Below are positions 22,901 to 30,459 of a stretch of 33,579 bases of DNA, one piece after another. The translations under genes and the position numbers were made by a program. Position 1 is the stretch's first letter, and the number at the start of each line of letters is the position of its first letter. The notes beneath the pieces are model-generated. The model was not told where the DNA came from and ran no database searches. It was given only the letters and a program-made list of their open reading frames with translations. Origin of the DNA: Cyanobacteriota bacterium (GTDB lineage Bacteria; Acidobacteriota; Vicinamibacteria; Vicinamibacterales; UBA2999); contig JAIEMQ010000014.1 in NCBI GenBank assembly GCA_019752015.1, forward strand, positions 1 through 33,579. The letters run 5' to 3'.

Positions 22901-24305
22901 CGCGTGATACCAGCGGCAGCAGGATCATTCCTGCTGCCGCTGCCACCGTCTTGAACGGCAGCCATTCCGGATAGGGAATCAGCGCGGCCATTCCGAAAAG
23001 TGGCTCTCCCCCACCCAGCCGCAGGATCAGCGAGACAAAGAACGCGGCCATCGACCCGGCGAGATTCGCTTTCGGATCGTAGAGCGCATAAACGAGCTGC
23101 GGGAACAACAGGACGAACACCAGGTCGCTCGTGAAAAACCACAGTGCCTGCACGCTCTGAACTTCCAGCGCCATCCACACCGCGCCGATGCCAATCAGCA
23201 GGATGGCGACACGCATCACCAGCGTCAACCGGCTGACCGGTGTGCCCGGTTGAATCAGGCGCTGATAGACGTTCCACGCGAACATCGATCCCGCGGACAG
23301 AATCGACGACGAGAAGCTCGAGGTCACCGCGCCGACGATCGCAGCGAGGCCGAGCAGGCCGACGATCCCCGGCGTGACGTAGCGGAAGATCATCGGCATC
23401 GCATCGGCGGGCTGCGCCGCCAGTCGATCCGCGAGCGCCGGCGGCCACACATACGCGAACGCGACGAGGCCGATCAGCAGCGGCGGAATCGTCAGCACGA
23501 TCGTCAGCAGGCCCGAAAGGATCGAGTGCGCCTGCGCGGCGCGCGGCGATCGGCACGACAGCACGCGCTGGAAATAGCAGTTCCACGGCACGCCGCCGAG
23601 CATCAGCATCATGCTGACGTCCCACCAGCCCATCGTCGAAAACGACGGCGCATGCGGCGCCGCCTGGTAGACGGCCCACGCGTGGCTGAGACCGCCGGCC
23701 GCGGACAGCGCGAACGGCAGCGCCGCGGCGAGGCCAATCCCGACGAGCAACAGCTGAAAGGCGTCGGTGTAGGCGACCGCCCACATGCCGCCGGCCATCG
23801 TGTAGAACGTGACGACCACCGCCGACAGCACGATGCCGGTCGCGAGATTGAGATCGAGGACGACGCCGAAGGTCGAGCCGAGCGCCACGAGCAGCTCGGC
23901 GCTCCAGAACATCTCGGCCAGCACCGCGGGCAGGGCGAGCACCAACGCCCACCTGGCGCCGAAGCGCGCCTCGAACGGATCGATCAGCGTGTGGTACTCG
24001 CGCTCGCGCATCCGCCGCGCGAAGAACAGGCCGCCGATGATCAGGCTGATGCCGAAACAGACGCCGCCCTGCAGCCCGCTGGCGATGCTGCTGCGGTAGG
24101 CGCCTTCCGCGGTACCGAGCAGGTAGCCGCCGTCGACCCAGGTCGCCGTCATGGTGAAGGTCGCCAGCGACACGGGCATGGCGCGGCCGGCGACCATGAA
24201 ATCGTCCGCCTCCGCGCCCTTGATACCTCCGGCGCTCCGGCGCGAGGCCAGCCAGCCGATGCCGATGAACGCGGCGTACATCACGACGATCGCGGCGAGC
24301 GCCAT
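22860..24305 (-). CDS. sodium:solute symporter (SSS family)
   Basis: The 481-residue membrane protein has about 13 hydrophobic segments. Family-like phrases include DDFMVAGRAMPVSLATFTMT, ATWVDGGYLLGTAEGAYRS, MAGGMWAVAYTDAFQLLLV and SSSILSAGSMFAWNVYQRLI. SSS proteins take up solutes such as sugars, amino acids, choline or carboxylates with Na+. The substrate is not evident; the AGGMWAVAYTDAFQ region is reminiscent of choline- or sugar-type members, which is weak evidence. ATG at 24305 is chosen over an upstream in-frame codon because everything before it lies in the operator array. The start is 15 bases from the first TTACG site of that array, so the gene may share its control with the divergent ATPase. 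Tail-to-tail overlap with the metalloprotease gene is 41 bases. Confidence 0.9.
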   Translation of the reverse strand: MALAAIVVMYAAFIGIGWLASRRSAGGIKGAEADDFMVAGRAMPVSLATFTMTATWVDGGYLLGTAEGAYRSSIASGLQGGVCFGISLIIGGLFFARRMREREYHTLIDPFEARFGARWALVLALPAVLAEMFWSAELLVALGSTFGVVLDLNLATGIVLSAVVVTFYTMAGGMWAVAYTDAFQLLLVGIGLAAALPFALSAAGGLSHAWAVYQAAPHAPSFSTMGWWDVSMMLMLGGVPWNCYFQRVLSCRSPRAAQAHSILSGLLTIVLTIPPLLIGLVAFAYVWPPALADRLAAQPADAMPMIFRYVTPGIVGLLGLAAIVGAVTSSFSSSILSAGSMFAWNVYQRLIQPGTPVSRLTLVMRVAILLIGIGAVWMALEVQSVQALWFFTSDLVFVLLFPQLVYALYDPKANLAGSMAAFFVSLILRLGGGEPLFGMAALIPYPEWLPFKTVAAAAGMILLPLVSRVTAAARSAATSPD

Positions 24306-24319
24306 GGCCGGTCCGGATT

Positions 24320-24379
24320 TTACGCTGATTTGCGTAATCATTACGTATAATTGCGTAATGGTTACGCCAACCAACGTAA
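24320..24379. promoter_or_regulatory. three phased TTACG-N8-CGTAA sites with exact 21 bp period
   Basis: TTACG stands at 24320, 24341 and 24362; CGTAA stands at 24333, 24354 and 24375. Each unit is an 18 bp palindrome with an 8 bp spacer, and successive units repeat every 21 bp, or two helical turns, so all sites face the same side of the DNA. The joints form CGTAAtcaTTACG (perfect) and CGTAAtggTTACG (one mismatch). TATAAT (24346-24351) lies within the central unit, and the ATPase start lies at the border of units 2 and 3. This looks like an operator array for a dimeric regulator. Confidence 0.75.
24346..24360 (+). promoter_or_regulatory. TATAAT -10 box placed for a leaderless ATPase mRNA
   Basis: TATAAT (24346-24351) is followed by six bases and then the ATG (24358-24360). 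Transcription starting about seven bases after a -10 would begin on the A of the start codon, and no ribosome binding site is present. No good -35 is seen, which could mean dependence on an activator at the flanking palindromes. Confidence 0.6.
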
Positions 24380-25527
24380 CGGCGGACAACCCGTTCGTCT
24401 ACGGCGAGATCGTCAGCGCCGCCGCCTTCGCGGACCGCGAGGAGGAGCGCGAGCGGCTCGGCCGCGACCTGGCCTCGGGCCAGAAGGTGTTCCTGATCTC
24501 GCCGCGCCGCTACGGCAAGTCGTCGCTGGTCCGCGACGTGATGCGCGGCCTGGCGCGCCAGAAGATCCTGACCGTCGAGGTGACCGTCGCCGCCTCGAGC
24601 TCGTACCTCGGCTTCCTCGAGTCCTACGCGCGCGCCCTGGTCGCGGCCGACACCCCGGCCGGACGCCTCAAGCGCTGGACCTCGGAGCTGCTTGGCGCGA
24701 TCCACCCCGAGCTTCGGTTTGCCGCTGATCAGTCAGGCGGCACCAAGTTCTCGATCGGCTTTCCCTCCGTTCGATCGGTGCGGGACACCGCGCGCGTCGC
24801 CGCCGAAGTGTTCGCGCTGCCGGCGCGCATCGCCGAGGCGCGCAAGCAGCGGCTGGCGATCGCCCTCGACGAGTTCCAGGCGATCACGTCGTTCGACGGC
24901 GGCACCGTCGAGAACGCGCTGCGCGCCGCCGTCCAGGATCAGCGCCAGGTCGGCTACGTGTTCTCGGGATCAGAACCGTCGTTGATGGAGCGGATGCTCG
25001 GGCCGCGCCGGCCCTTCTACAAAGCCGGGCCGGTGATGCGTCTCGACAAGATCAACCCGGACGACTTCGCGGTCTTCATCGACGAGCGCTTCAAGGCCAG
25101 CGGCGTTCGTCCCGAAGCCGGCCTCGGCGAGGCCATCGTCGATCTCGCCGCCAACGTCCCCTACGATGTGCAGCGCCTCGCGCACGAGACGTGGGACGAC
25201 GTGAGGGAGGCGGGGAAGAAGGCGGCCGGCCTCGACGATCTGCACGTGACCCTGACCCGCCTGCTCGGCGAGCAGCACACCGTGTTCGAGGAGTCGTGGC
25301 AGCGCCTGACGCTGCCGCAGCGCGCGGTGCTGCGCGCGGCCGTGATCGAAGAAGGCCGCGAGCTGATGTCGGCGGACGTCCGGGCCCGGCATCGCCTGCC
25401 CGGCACCTCGACCATTCAGGCGGCGCTGGCCGCGCTGCTGCGCCAGGACATCATCACCAAAGACGGCGGCCGCTACGTGACCGTCGACTCGCTTTATCGT
25501 GAGTGGGTGGCGCGGAAGACCTACTGA
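24358..25527 (+). CDS. PF01637-like STAND ATPase
   Basis: The 389-residue protein opens MVTPTNVTADNPFVYGEIVS followed by AAAFADREEE, a pattern typical of archaeal/bacterial ATPase-2 (PF01637) proteins. Walker A is in LISPRRYGKSSLV (about residues 48-60), and the acidic Walker B-like segment is in IALDEFQAITSF. GYVFSGSEPSLMERML resembles the sensor 1 region, and a C-terminal winged-helix-like region includes LTLPQRAVLRAAVIEEG. Members act as switches or bind DNA, but roles are mostly unknown. The starting bases of the gene belong to the third operator unit. The leaderless-like start and operator array suggest autoregulation or tight control. The bactofilin gene follows 38 bases downstream on the same strand. 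Confidence 0.85.
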   Translation: MVTPTNVTADNPFVYGEIVSAAAFADREEERERLGRDLASGQKVFLISPRRYGKSSLVRDVMRGLARQKILTVEVTVAASSSYLGFLESYARALVAADTPAGRLKRWTSELLGAIHPELRFAADQSGGTKFSIGFPSVRSVRDTARVAAEVFALPARIAEARKQRLAIALDEFQAITSFDGGTVENALRAAVQDQRQVGYVFSGSEPSLMERMLGPRRPFYKAGPVMRLDKINPDDFAVFIDERFKASGVRPEAGLGEAIVDLAANVPYDVQRLAHETWDDVREAGKKAAGLDDLHVTLTRLLGEQHTVFEESWQRLTLPQRAVLRAAVIEEGRELMSADVRARHRLPGTSTIQAALAALLRQDIITKDGGRYVTVDSLYREWVARKTY

Positions 25528-25565
25528 TCGTCTACGATTCGTCCGAAATCTCTGTGGGGGAACCA

Positions 25566-25907
25566 ATGAGCGACGAGCGGCGGAAGGCGGCGTGGATCGG
25601 CGGATCAATCCTCGTCAAGGGGGATGTGGTCTCGACCGAGGACCTGGTGATCGACGGCAAGGTCGAGGGCACCATCGAGCTTGGCGATCACAGCCTGACG
25701 ATTGGCCAGAGCGCGTCAGTGACCGCGGACCTGGTCGCGAAGTCGGTCTCGATCAGCGGCACCGTCAAGGGCAACGTGATGGGCAACGGCAAGGTGGAGC
25801 TCAAGTCGACCGCCAAGGTCGAGGGCGACATCAGCGCGCCGAAGTTCCTGATGGAAGAAGGCGCGGTCCTGGTCGGGAAAGTCGTTACGGGGACGAAGAA
25901 GAAATGA
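25566..25907 (+). CDS. bactofilin (polymer-forming cytoskeletal protein)
   Basis: The 113-residue protein MSDERRKAAWIGGSILVKGD carries the bactofilin beta-helix repeat pattern: VVSTEDLVIDGKVEGTIEL, LTIGQSASVTADLVAKSVSI, SGTVKGNVMGNGKVELKS and AKVEGDISAPKFLMEEGA. Each turn is about 18 residues, with small side chains and Gly at the corners. Bactofilins polymerise without nucleotides on the inner side of the membrane and affect cell shape, polarity or pilus placement. ATG at 25566 has a purine-rich GGGGGAA upstream. It is short, with almost no flanking tails, as in BacM-like members. The preceding ATPase gene ends 38 bases upstream and they may be cotranscribed; a functional link is not known. 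Confidence 0.9.
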   Translation: MSDERRKAAWIGGSILVKGDVVSTEDLVIDGKVEGTIELGDHSLTIGQSASVTADLVAKSVSISGTVKGNVMGNGKVELKSTAKVEGDISAPKFLMEEGAVLVGKVVTGTKKK

Positions 25908-25909
25908 AT

Positions 25910-25963
25910 CTCTTGAACTGTTGACCTCGTGATCTTTTGATCACAAGATCAACAGCTCAAGAG
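25910..25963 (-). terminator. 25 bp stem-loop behind the creatininase-like gene
   Basis: Two 25-base arms (25910-25934 and 25939-25963) flank a four-base loop. On the minus strand 22 pairs are Watson-Crick and three are G-U wobbles, so the RNA stem is complete. Read on the plus strand the same three positions become A-C mismatches. The hairpin lies right behind the minus-strand stop at 25972, and a moderately U-rich stretch follows. It probably ends that transcript. Confidence 0.65.
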
Positions 25964-25971
25964 CTCACAAG

Positions 25972-26949
25972 TTACTTTTGCTCGGCGAGAAGCTTTTTGA
26001 TCTGCGCCACGGTGGCATCCACACCGATCTTCTGAATATCTTTTCCAATCTCTTTCGTCGACTCGTGCGGCGAGCCTGACAGGCCGTTATTGACGCGCGG
26101 CGGCGCGTTCGGATCCTGCTGACGTCCGCCGCCGCCACCGCGCTGCGGCGCCGGAGGATTCTCGCCGCGGGCGATCGCGGCTTCTCGCGCCAGGCGCGCA
26201 TCGCGCGCCAGGCGCGCATCGCGCGCCGCCTTCCACTGCTCCGGCGTCTGCCCCGTCGGATCGAACGGCACCGTCTTGTAGTTCGGCCGCACGTACGCGC
26301 CGGGCACCGGCTCGAGGAACAGCATCTTCGACGTTTCCATCATCGCGCCGTGCCCGCCGATCGGCAGCTTGTGATTGTAGAAATACAGCTGCACCTCGTC
26401 CTGGTACTTCGAATAAAAGTCGGGCACGTAGTAGACGTGCACGCCGCGTGACGCGTACTTCGCGTTCATCTCGTCGGCGGCTTCCTTCATCATCTGCTGG
26501 CCGCCGCCGTGATCGCCCATCACGAAGACATTCTTGAAGCCGTTCCAGATCATGCTTTCAATCTCGGCGAGCTTGACGCCCTTGAAGATCTCGCGCGACA
26601 CCGTCAGGCCGCCGGGAATGTTCGAGCCGTCGCTGACGCCGGTGGCGCCGACGTCGATCGGCATGACCGGCGCGACCAGCGTGTTGCCGATCTGCTTCGC
26701 CGCGTCGAGCGCGGTGTGCTTCGACATGATGGTGTGGCCGGCGAGGATGTTGTGCGGACCGCGCGCTTCGGTGCCGCCGTTGGCGATGATCACGTTGATG
26801 AAGCCGGCCTTCTGCTTCTCGACGAGCTCGCTCGACGTGAGCAGCTCCATCTCGAGGATCTCGCTGACCGGACGGCCGGTCTGGACCAGCTGCGCAAATG
26901 CCGGCGCGCTGACGAGCACCACCGCTATGAATGCCGTAAGTTTCTTCAT
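25972..26949 (-). CDS. exported creatininase-family protein with divergent metal site
   Basis: The 325-residue protein starts with a signal peptide ([20 protein letters not shown]). The creatininase-like core shows [18 protein letters not shown], where classical members have ExHGPHLPLGTD. It also has [11 protein letters not shown] (for NGHGGN) and [10 protein letters not shown] (for HAGE-ETS). The usual His after E-x is an Arg and the Asp is a His, so the di-metal site is altered; whether it is active is unknown. Creatininase relatives are amidohydrolases acting on small amides, usually in the cytoplasm. Export and the C-terminal low-complexity segment ([27 protein letters not shown]) are unusual. 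ATG at 26949 is chosen over upstream in-frame codons because the extension there is repeat-derived. Confidence 0.8.
   Translation of the reverse strand: MKKLTAFIAVVLVSAPAFAQLVQTGRPVSEILEMELLTSSELVEKQKAGFINVIIANGGTEARGPHNILAGHTIMSKHTALDAAKQIGNTLVAPVMPIDVGATGVSDGSNIPGGLTVSREIFKGVKLAEIESMIWNGFKNVFVMGDHGGGQQMMKEAADEMNAKYASRGVHVYYVPDFYSKYQDEVQLYFYNHKLPIGGHGAMMETSKMLFLEPVPGAYVRPNYKTVPFDPTGQTPEQWKAARDARLARDARLAREAAIARGENPPAPQRGGGGGRQQDPNAPPRVNNGLSGSPHESTKEIGKDIQKIGVDATVAQIKKLLAEQK
26186..26227. repeat. 18 bp tandem repeat within the creatininase-like gene
   Basis: GCGCGCCAGGCGCGCATC-like units occur twice plus a partial copy. On the minus strand they encode ARDARL repeats in the Ala/Arg-rich tail. 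Length variation between strains would be expected. Confidence 0.55.
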
Positions 26950-26970
26950 AAAAGAAAATCCCCCAAGCGT

Positions 26971-27008
26971 CATTCTGCCTTTTGCCTTTTGCCTTTTGCC
27001 TTCTGCCT
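26971..27008. repeat. AAAAGGC-type repeat island
   Basis: On the minus strand, units GGCAGAA and GGCAAAA follow the TAA stop of the PQQ dehydrogenase gene with no gap. They fill most of the 58-base space before the creatininase-like start. Translated, the repeat gives the [11 protein letters not shown] type of pseudo-extension. Confidence 0.65.
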
Positions 27009-28240
27009 TATTTCTTCGGCACAAGCCTGAGGAGTCTACCCTGCGCGCTATCGGTCAACAGATAAATCGCGCCGTCGGGTCCGGTGCGGACGTCGCGGAT
27101 CGCCTCGCCTTTCGGGCCGAGATCCTTCAGCAATCGCTCCTCACCGGTGATCGTCTCGCCGTTCATCGTCAGGCGCACCAGGTCGCGCGAGCCGTGGCCG
27201 CCGACGAACAGGTTGCCCTTCCACTGCGGGAACAGGCTCCCCGTATAGAACGTCATGCCGCTCGGCCCGATGATCGGATCCCAGTAATAGATCGGCTGCT
27301 CCATCCCGGCCTGCTGCTGAATGCCGCCGGTGATCGGGCCGCCCTGGTATTCAATGCCGTAGGCGATGGTCGGCCAGCCGTAATCCTTGCCCTTGCGCGC
27401 GATGTTGATCTCGTCGCCGCCGCGCGTGCCGTGCTCGATTTCCCACAGCTCGCCGGTCGCCGGATTGAGCGTCGCCGCCTGGATGTTGCGGTGTCCGTAG
27501 GACCAGATCTCGGGCAGCACGCCGTCCTTGCCGACGAACGGGTTGTCCTTCGGGATCGAGCCATCGGTGTTGATGCGCACGATCTTGCCGATACCGCTGT
27601 CGAGCTTCTGCGCCTGCATGCGGCCGGGGATGATCGAGCGATCGCCCTGCGTCACGAACAGCGTGCCGTCGCGCCCGAACACCAGGCGACTGCCGAAGTG
27701 GAGCGTCGATCCCGGCATCGACGGACGCTGGCGGTAGATCACCTGCACATCCTCAACACGCGGCGCCGCCGCATCGTCCACGAGCCTGCCCTTCGCGACC
27801 GCGGTGTTGTTCTCGTTGTTCTCGCGCAGCTCGGCGAAGCTCCAGTAGATGACGTTGTTCTTCGCGAACGCCGGATCGAGCGCGACGTCGAGCAGGCCGC
27901 CCTGTCCGCGCGCATGCACGGCGGGAAGTCCGGTGACGGGCTCGGACAGTTTTCCGCCGGCGGTGACGACGCGCAGCCGGCCCGGGCGCTCGGTCACGAG
28001 CATCTTGCCGTTCGGCAGGAAGGCGACGCTCCACGGATTCGCCAGTCCTTCGGCGACGGTGACGACGTCGAAGGCGACGCCGAGTTTCTGTTCGGGCGCA
28101 TCGGTCTGCCCCGCGAACGCGGGCTGTTGTGCTGGATTGTTCGCCGGCCGCGGATCGGCAGGCGTTTGTGCAAGGGCGGTATGAGCGGACAGCGCTGTCG
28201 CCGCGAACGCAATGATGATCACGTAGAACCTGGGTCTCAT
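27008..28240 (-). CDS. exported PQQ-dependent aldose sugar dehydrogenase (YliI/Asd-type)
   Basis: The 410-residue protein has a signal peptide ([20 protein letters not shown], then TALAQ) and a six-bladed propeller of the soluble glucose dehydrogenase/HHIP type. Features include [101 protein letters not shown] and [10 protein letters not shown]. These match YliI-like aldose dehydrogenases that oxidise sugars in the periplasm with PQQ and Ca2+. No PQQ synthesis genes are in the window, so the cofactor would have to be made elsewhere or imported. ATG at 28240 is near CAGGG. The stop overlaps the start of the AAAAGGC repeat. The upstream winged-helix gene ends 12 bases before this start, so the two are likely one operon. 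Confidence 0.92.
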   Translation of the reverse strand: MRPRFYVIIIAFAATALSAHTALAQTPADPRPANNPAQQPAFAGQTDAPEQKLGVAFDVVTVAEGLANPWSVAFLPNGKMLVTERPGRLRVVTAGGKLSEPVTGLPAVHARGQGGLLDVALDPAFAKNNVIYWSFAELRENNENNTAVAKGRLVDDAAAPRVEDVQVIYRQRPSMPGSTLHFGSRLVFGRDGTLFVTQGDRSIIPGRMQAQKLDSGIGKIVRINTDGSIPKDNPFVGKDGVLPEIWSYGHRNIQAATLNPATGELWEIEHGTRGGDEINIARKGKDYGWPTIAYGIEYQGGPITGGIQQQAGMEQPIYYWDPIIGPSGMTFYTGSLFPQWKGNLFVGGHGSRDLVRLTMNGETITGEERLLKDLGPKGEAIRDVRTGPDGAIYLLTDSAQGRLLRLVPKK

Positions 28241-28252
28241 AGACCCTGAATT

Positions 28253-29338
28253 CTATACGACCGACAATGTCGCGGGCAGGCCGAGGAATTCGCCGTAGCA
28301 ATCCGCCGCGTTGGCCACGGCGCGCAGCTGCATGGGCGTCAGCTTCTTGTAAGGCGCGACTTCAATCTTGACGTTGTTGCCACCAATCGTGCGCGACCAG
28401 CCGCCGGCCAGGCGGCCGTCGATGATCAGGTGATTGGCAAATGCGCCGCCGCTGCGCGCCACCACGTTCGCGGCGCGCGACTGATCGACGAACGCGCCGC
28501 GATCCTTGTAGGCAATCAGGTATTCGTCGTAGTTCGGCAACAGCATCGCCGTCACGGCTTTCGACGCCTTGCCCGGAGCGTCCGCGCTCCACACCGTGGA
28601 GCCGTCGATCTGCGACGATTCGAGCATCGGGCGGACCGAATCGATCGCCAGCTGCGCGTCCTTCATCGTCAAGCCCGACCACCACGAGAAGTCGCGTACG
28701 GTGGCGGGGCCGTGGCTGGCGAAATACCGCTTCGCAAGCTCGGCAAGCGCTTCATCGCGATCCCTGGTCTTCGCTTTCGGTGCGCGCTCTTCGAGCAGCG
28801 CGTATGTGAACTGCTTGTCGCGGCGCGGGCCGCTGCAGATCACGCCTTCGAGCTCGGCCTGCATCACGAGATACGCGAGCTTCAGGCCGTGCGCGGGAAT
28901 CTTCGCGCGGCTCAGGTGCTCGGCGATCTCCGCGCGCGTCAGCGTGCTGCCGCCTTCGAGCACCCGGTGGATCATCGCGCAGCTCTTGTTGAAGACCTTC
29001 GCGTCGAGACCGGCCTGCCGGTAGTAATACGCGTTGACCTTGTTCAGGCGCGGCGCGCTGAGCGCGAGCATCCACTTGATGTCGGCGGGCGCCACGAAGT
29101 GCCACGTCGGGCGCAGCACGTGGGTGCGCAGGATCAGCCCATCGTTGAACGCCTGCTCGACGTCCCCGTCCTGGCAGCCGGGCGCGCGCAAACCGATCGC
29201 CCACTTCGCGGCGGGATAGTCCTGCGCCTGCATGGCGCCGAGCCACGACACCACGTCGGCGGGCTTGCGGAGTTTCGAGCCGGTGAGTTGTTGATTGCGA
29301 AGCCGCGCGCTCAGTAGTTCGGCAGGAGTAGCGGCCAT
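28253..29338 (-). CDS. winged-helix protein of the AlkZ/YcaQ (HTH_42) type
   Basis: The 361-residue soluble protein begins MAATPAELLSARLRNQQLTG. It has WLGAMQAQDYPAAKWAIGLR, which carries the Gln-x-Gln/Asp motif known in AlkZ-like glycosylases, and THVLRPTWHFVAPADIKWML. Winged-helix segments follow, with RAEIAEHLSRA and GPATVRDFSWWSGLTMKDA, and LLPNYDEYLIAYKDR. AlkZ unhooks DNA crosslinks and removes bulky alkylated bases; this more distant group has not been characterised in general. ATG at 29338 is chosen since the family starts there; no clear ribosome binding site is visible. It is read together with the PQQ dehydrogenase gene but shares no obvious job with it. Glycosylase activity is inference from the motif. 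Confidence 0.85.
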   Translation of the reverse strand: MAATPAELLSARLRNQQLTGSKLRKPADVVSWLGAMQAQDYPAAKWAIGLRAPGCQDGDVEQAFNDGLILRTHVLRPTWHFVAPADIKWMLALSAPRLNKVNAYYYRQAGLDAKVFNKSCAMIHRVLEGGSTLTRAEIAEHLSRAKIPAHGLKLAYLVMQAELEGVICSGPRRDKQFTYALLEERAPKAKTRDRDEALAELAKRYFASHGPATVRDFSWWSGLTMKDAQLAIDSVRPMLESSQIDGSTVWSADAPGKASKAVTAMLLPNYDEYLIAYKDRGAFVDQSRAANVVARSGGAFANHLIIDGRLAGGWSRTIGGNNVKIEVAPYKKLTPMQLRAVANAADCYGEFLGLPATLSVV

Positions 29339-29357
29339 GGGGAAGCCGGATGTGACA

Positions 29358-29379
29358 CCGGCGTCCCACCGGACGCCGG
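29358..29379. terminator. perfect 9 bp hairpin between two minus-strand genes
   Basis: CCGGCGTCC and GGACGCCGG flank a CACC loop, between the stop at 29397 and the winged-helix start at 29338. There is no U tract, so it may act as a weak terminator or as an RNA structure near the start. A chance GC-rich palindrome is possible. Confidence 0.35.
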
Positions 29380-29396
29380 CATCAACGACCTCTGTA

Positions 29397-30242
29397 TCAG
29401 TAGCCCAGGGGAACGGCAGAGTCAAAGCGAACACGGAGCACGGTCCCTTCCGGAAGACGGACGTCCTTGCCCTCGGTCGCCGCGATCACGCCGCCGCCGC
29501 CGATCAGAATGCCTGCGACCGCGCCCTTCACGCCGCCGAGGATGCCGCCGATGATTGCGCCAACCGCGGAGCCGGCGCCGATGCGCGCGGTCTCGCCCTT
29601 GAGGCCTTCGCTCTCGAGCGCCTGGGTCACGTAGGCGCGGACGTCGTAGCTGCGGTTGTTGACGCGCAGCCGGTTGAACTCAACCGTCATGCTGCCCTTG
29701 CGATCGGTGCGGCTGGCGCGATCGACCGACGTCACCCAGCCGGTCAGCGTCGATCCGGCCGGCACCAGCAGCTCGTTGCCGTTGTACAAATCGATCATCG
29801 TCGTCGCCTCGACGCGATCCTCGACCTGGGCGGTGTCGGAGGTCAGCGCCGTCGTCAACCGCACGTCGATTTCCTGGCCGCTCGCAATCTCGAGGCTGCC
29901 TCGGCCCTGGTTCGATGGATAGCGGTTGTCTCGGTTGGTCGTATCGGAGGCACCCGATGAGGACGTGCGCGTCGTGCGATTCATGTAGCGCTCGAGGCGA
30001 TCGCTGAGGCGCTGCCGTTCGGTGCGCGTCACGGTCTGGCCGAGGCGCTGCTTGACGCGCAGATATCCGAGCTCGTCGCGGAGATCGCTGATCTCCTGCC
30101 GATCGGCGCTCGTCGGATTGCGGTCGTAGGCCGCCTGGACATCCTCGTATCTCCGCTCGAGCGTCGCGATGTCGATTGCCACCTGCGCAAAAGCCACGTT
30201 GGCGGCAAGGACCAAGGAACCAAACATCAATCCGATCTTCAT
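29397..30242 (-). CDS. secreted coiled-coil protein with C-terminal beta domain
   Basis: The 281-residue protein has a signal peptide (MKIGLMFGSLVLAANVAFAQ). An Arg/Glu-rich coiled coil follows (about 25-90; DIATLERRYEDVQAAYDRNP, RQEISDLRDELGYLRVKQRL), then a Ser/Thr/Asn-rich linker. The beta domain (IASGQEIDVRLTTALTSDTA, LLVPAGSTLTGWVTSVDR, VEFNRLRVNNRSYDVRAYV) has the pattern of TrbI/VirB10-like or pilus-associated barrels. A Gly-rich hydrophobic hairpin (GSAVGAIIGGILGGVKGAVA) precedes the end. Probably located in the cell envelope; not recognised more precisely. ATG at 30242 is preceded by GGGGGTGAAAG. Confidence 0.8.
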   Translation of the reverse strand: MKIGLMFGSLVLAANVAFAQVAIDIATLERRYEDVQAAYDRNPTSADRQEISDLRDELGYLRVKQRLGQTVTRTERQRLSDRLERYMNRTTRTSSSGASDTTNRDNRYPSNQGRGSLEIASGQEIDVRLTTALTSDTAQVEDRVEATTMIDLYNGNELLVPAGSTLTGWVTSVDRASRTDRKGSMTVEFNRLRVNNRSYDVRAYVTQALESEGLKGETARIGAGSAVGAIIGGILGGVKGAVAGILIGGGGVIAATEGKDVRLPEGTVLRVRFDSAVPLGY

Positions 30243-30459
30243 CTTTCACCCCCGGCCTCGCCGTAGCTCGCGCGAAATTCCGCAAGCAGGGCGGGCATAC
30301 CTGGTCTTGAGCAAGTGTCGTGCCGGGGAAAACCATCGGCAAACGAGCTCAGCTGCACGATCAAGCTCGTCCGTCTACACTTTCTGTGGAAGCGATCACC
30401 CTACAGAGGGCAGATCGGGTCGGCGCGATTTTGAAACGAAATGGCGCGAGGATGCGACT

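Noticed and set aside
24151-24357. Earlier start for the STAND ATPase
   Set aside because: It would cross the operator array and run far into the divergent symporter gene. Family similarity begins soon after 24358.
24306-24389. Earlier start for the symporter
   Set aside because: The extra residues (ITQLYVMITQ and so on) are encoded by the palindromic array, and the family-like N-terminus begins at ATG 24305.
26950-27024. N-terminal extension of the creatininase-like gene ([11 protein letters not shown] type)
   Set aside because: It is a translation of the AAAAGGC repeat and would remove the signal peptide from the N-terminus.
30169-30459. Upstream in-frame start codons of the M48 protease
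   Set aside because: They lie opposite the 5' end of the minus-strand coiled-coil gene and would bury the signal peptide. ATG 30460 has a good ribosome binding site.
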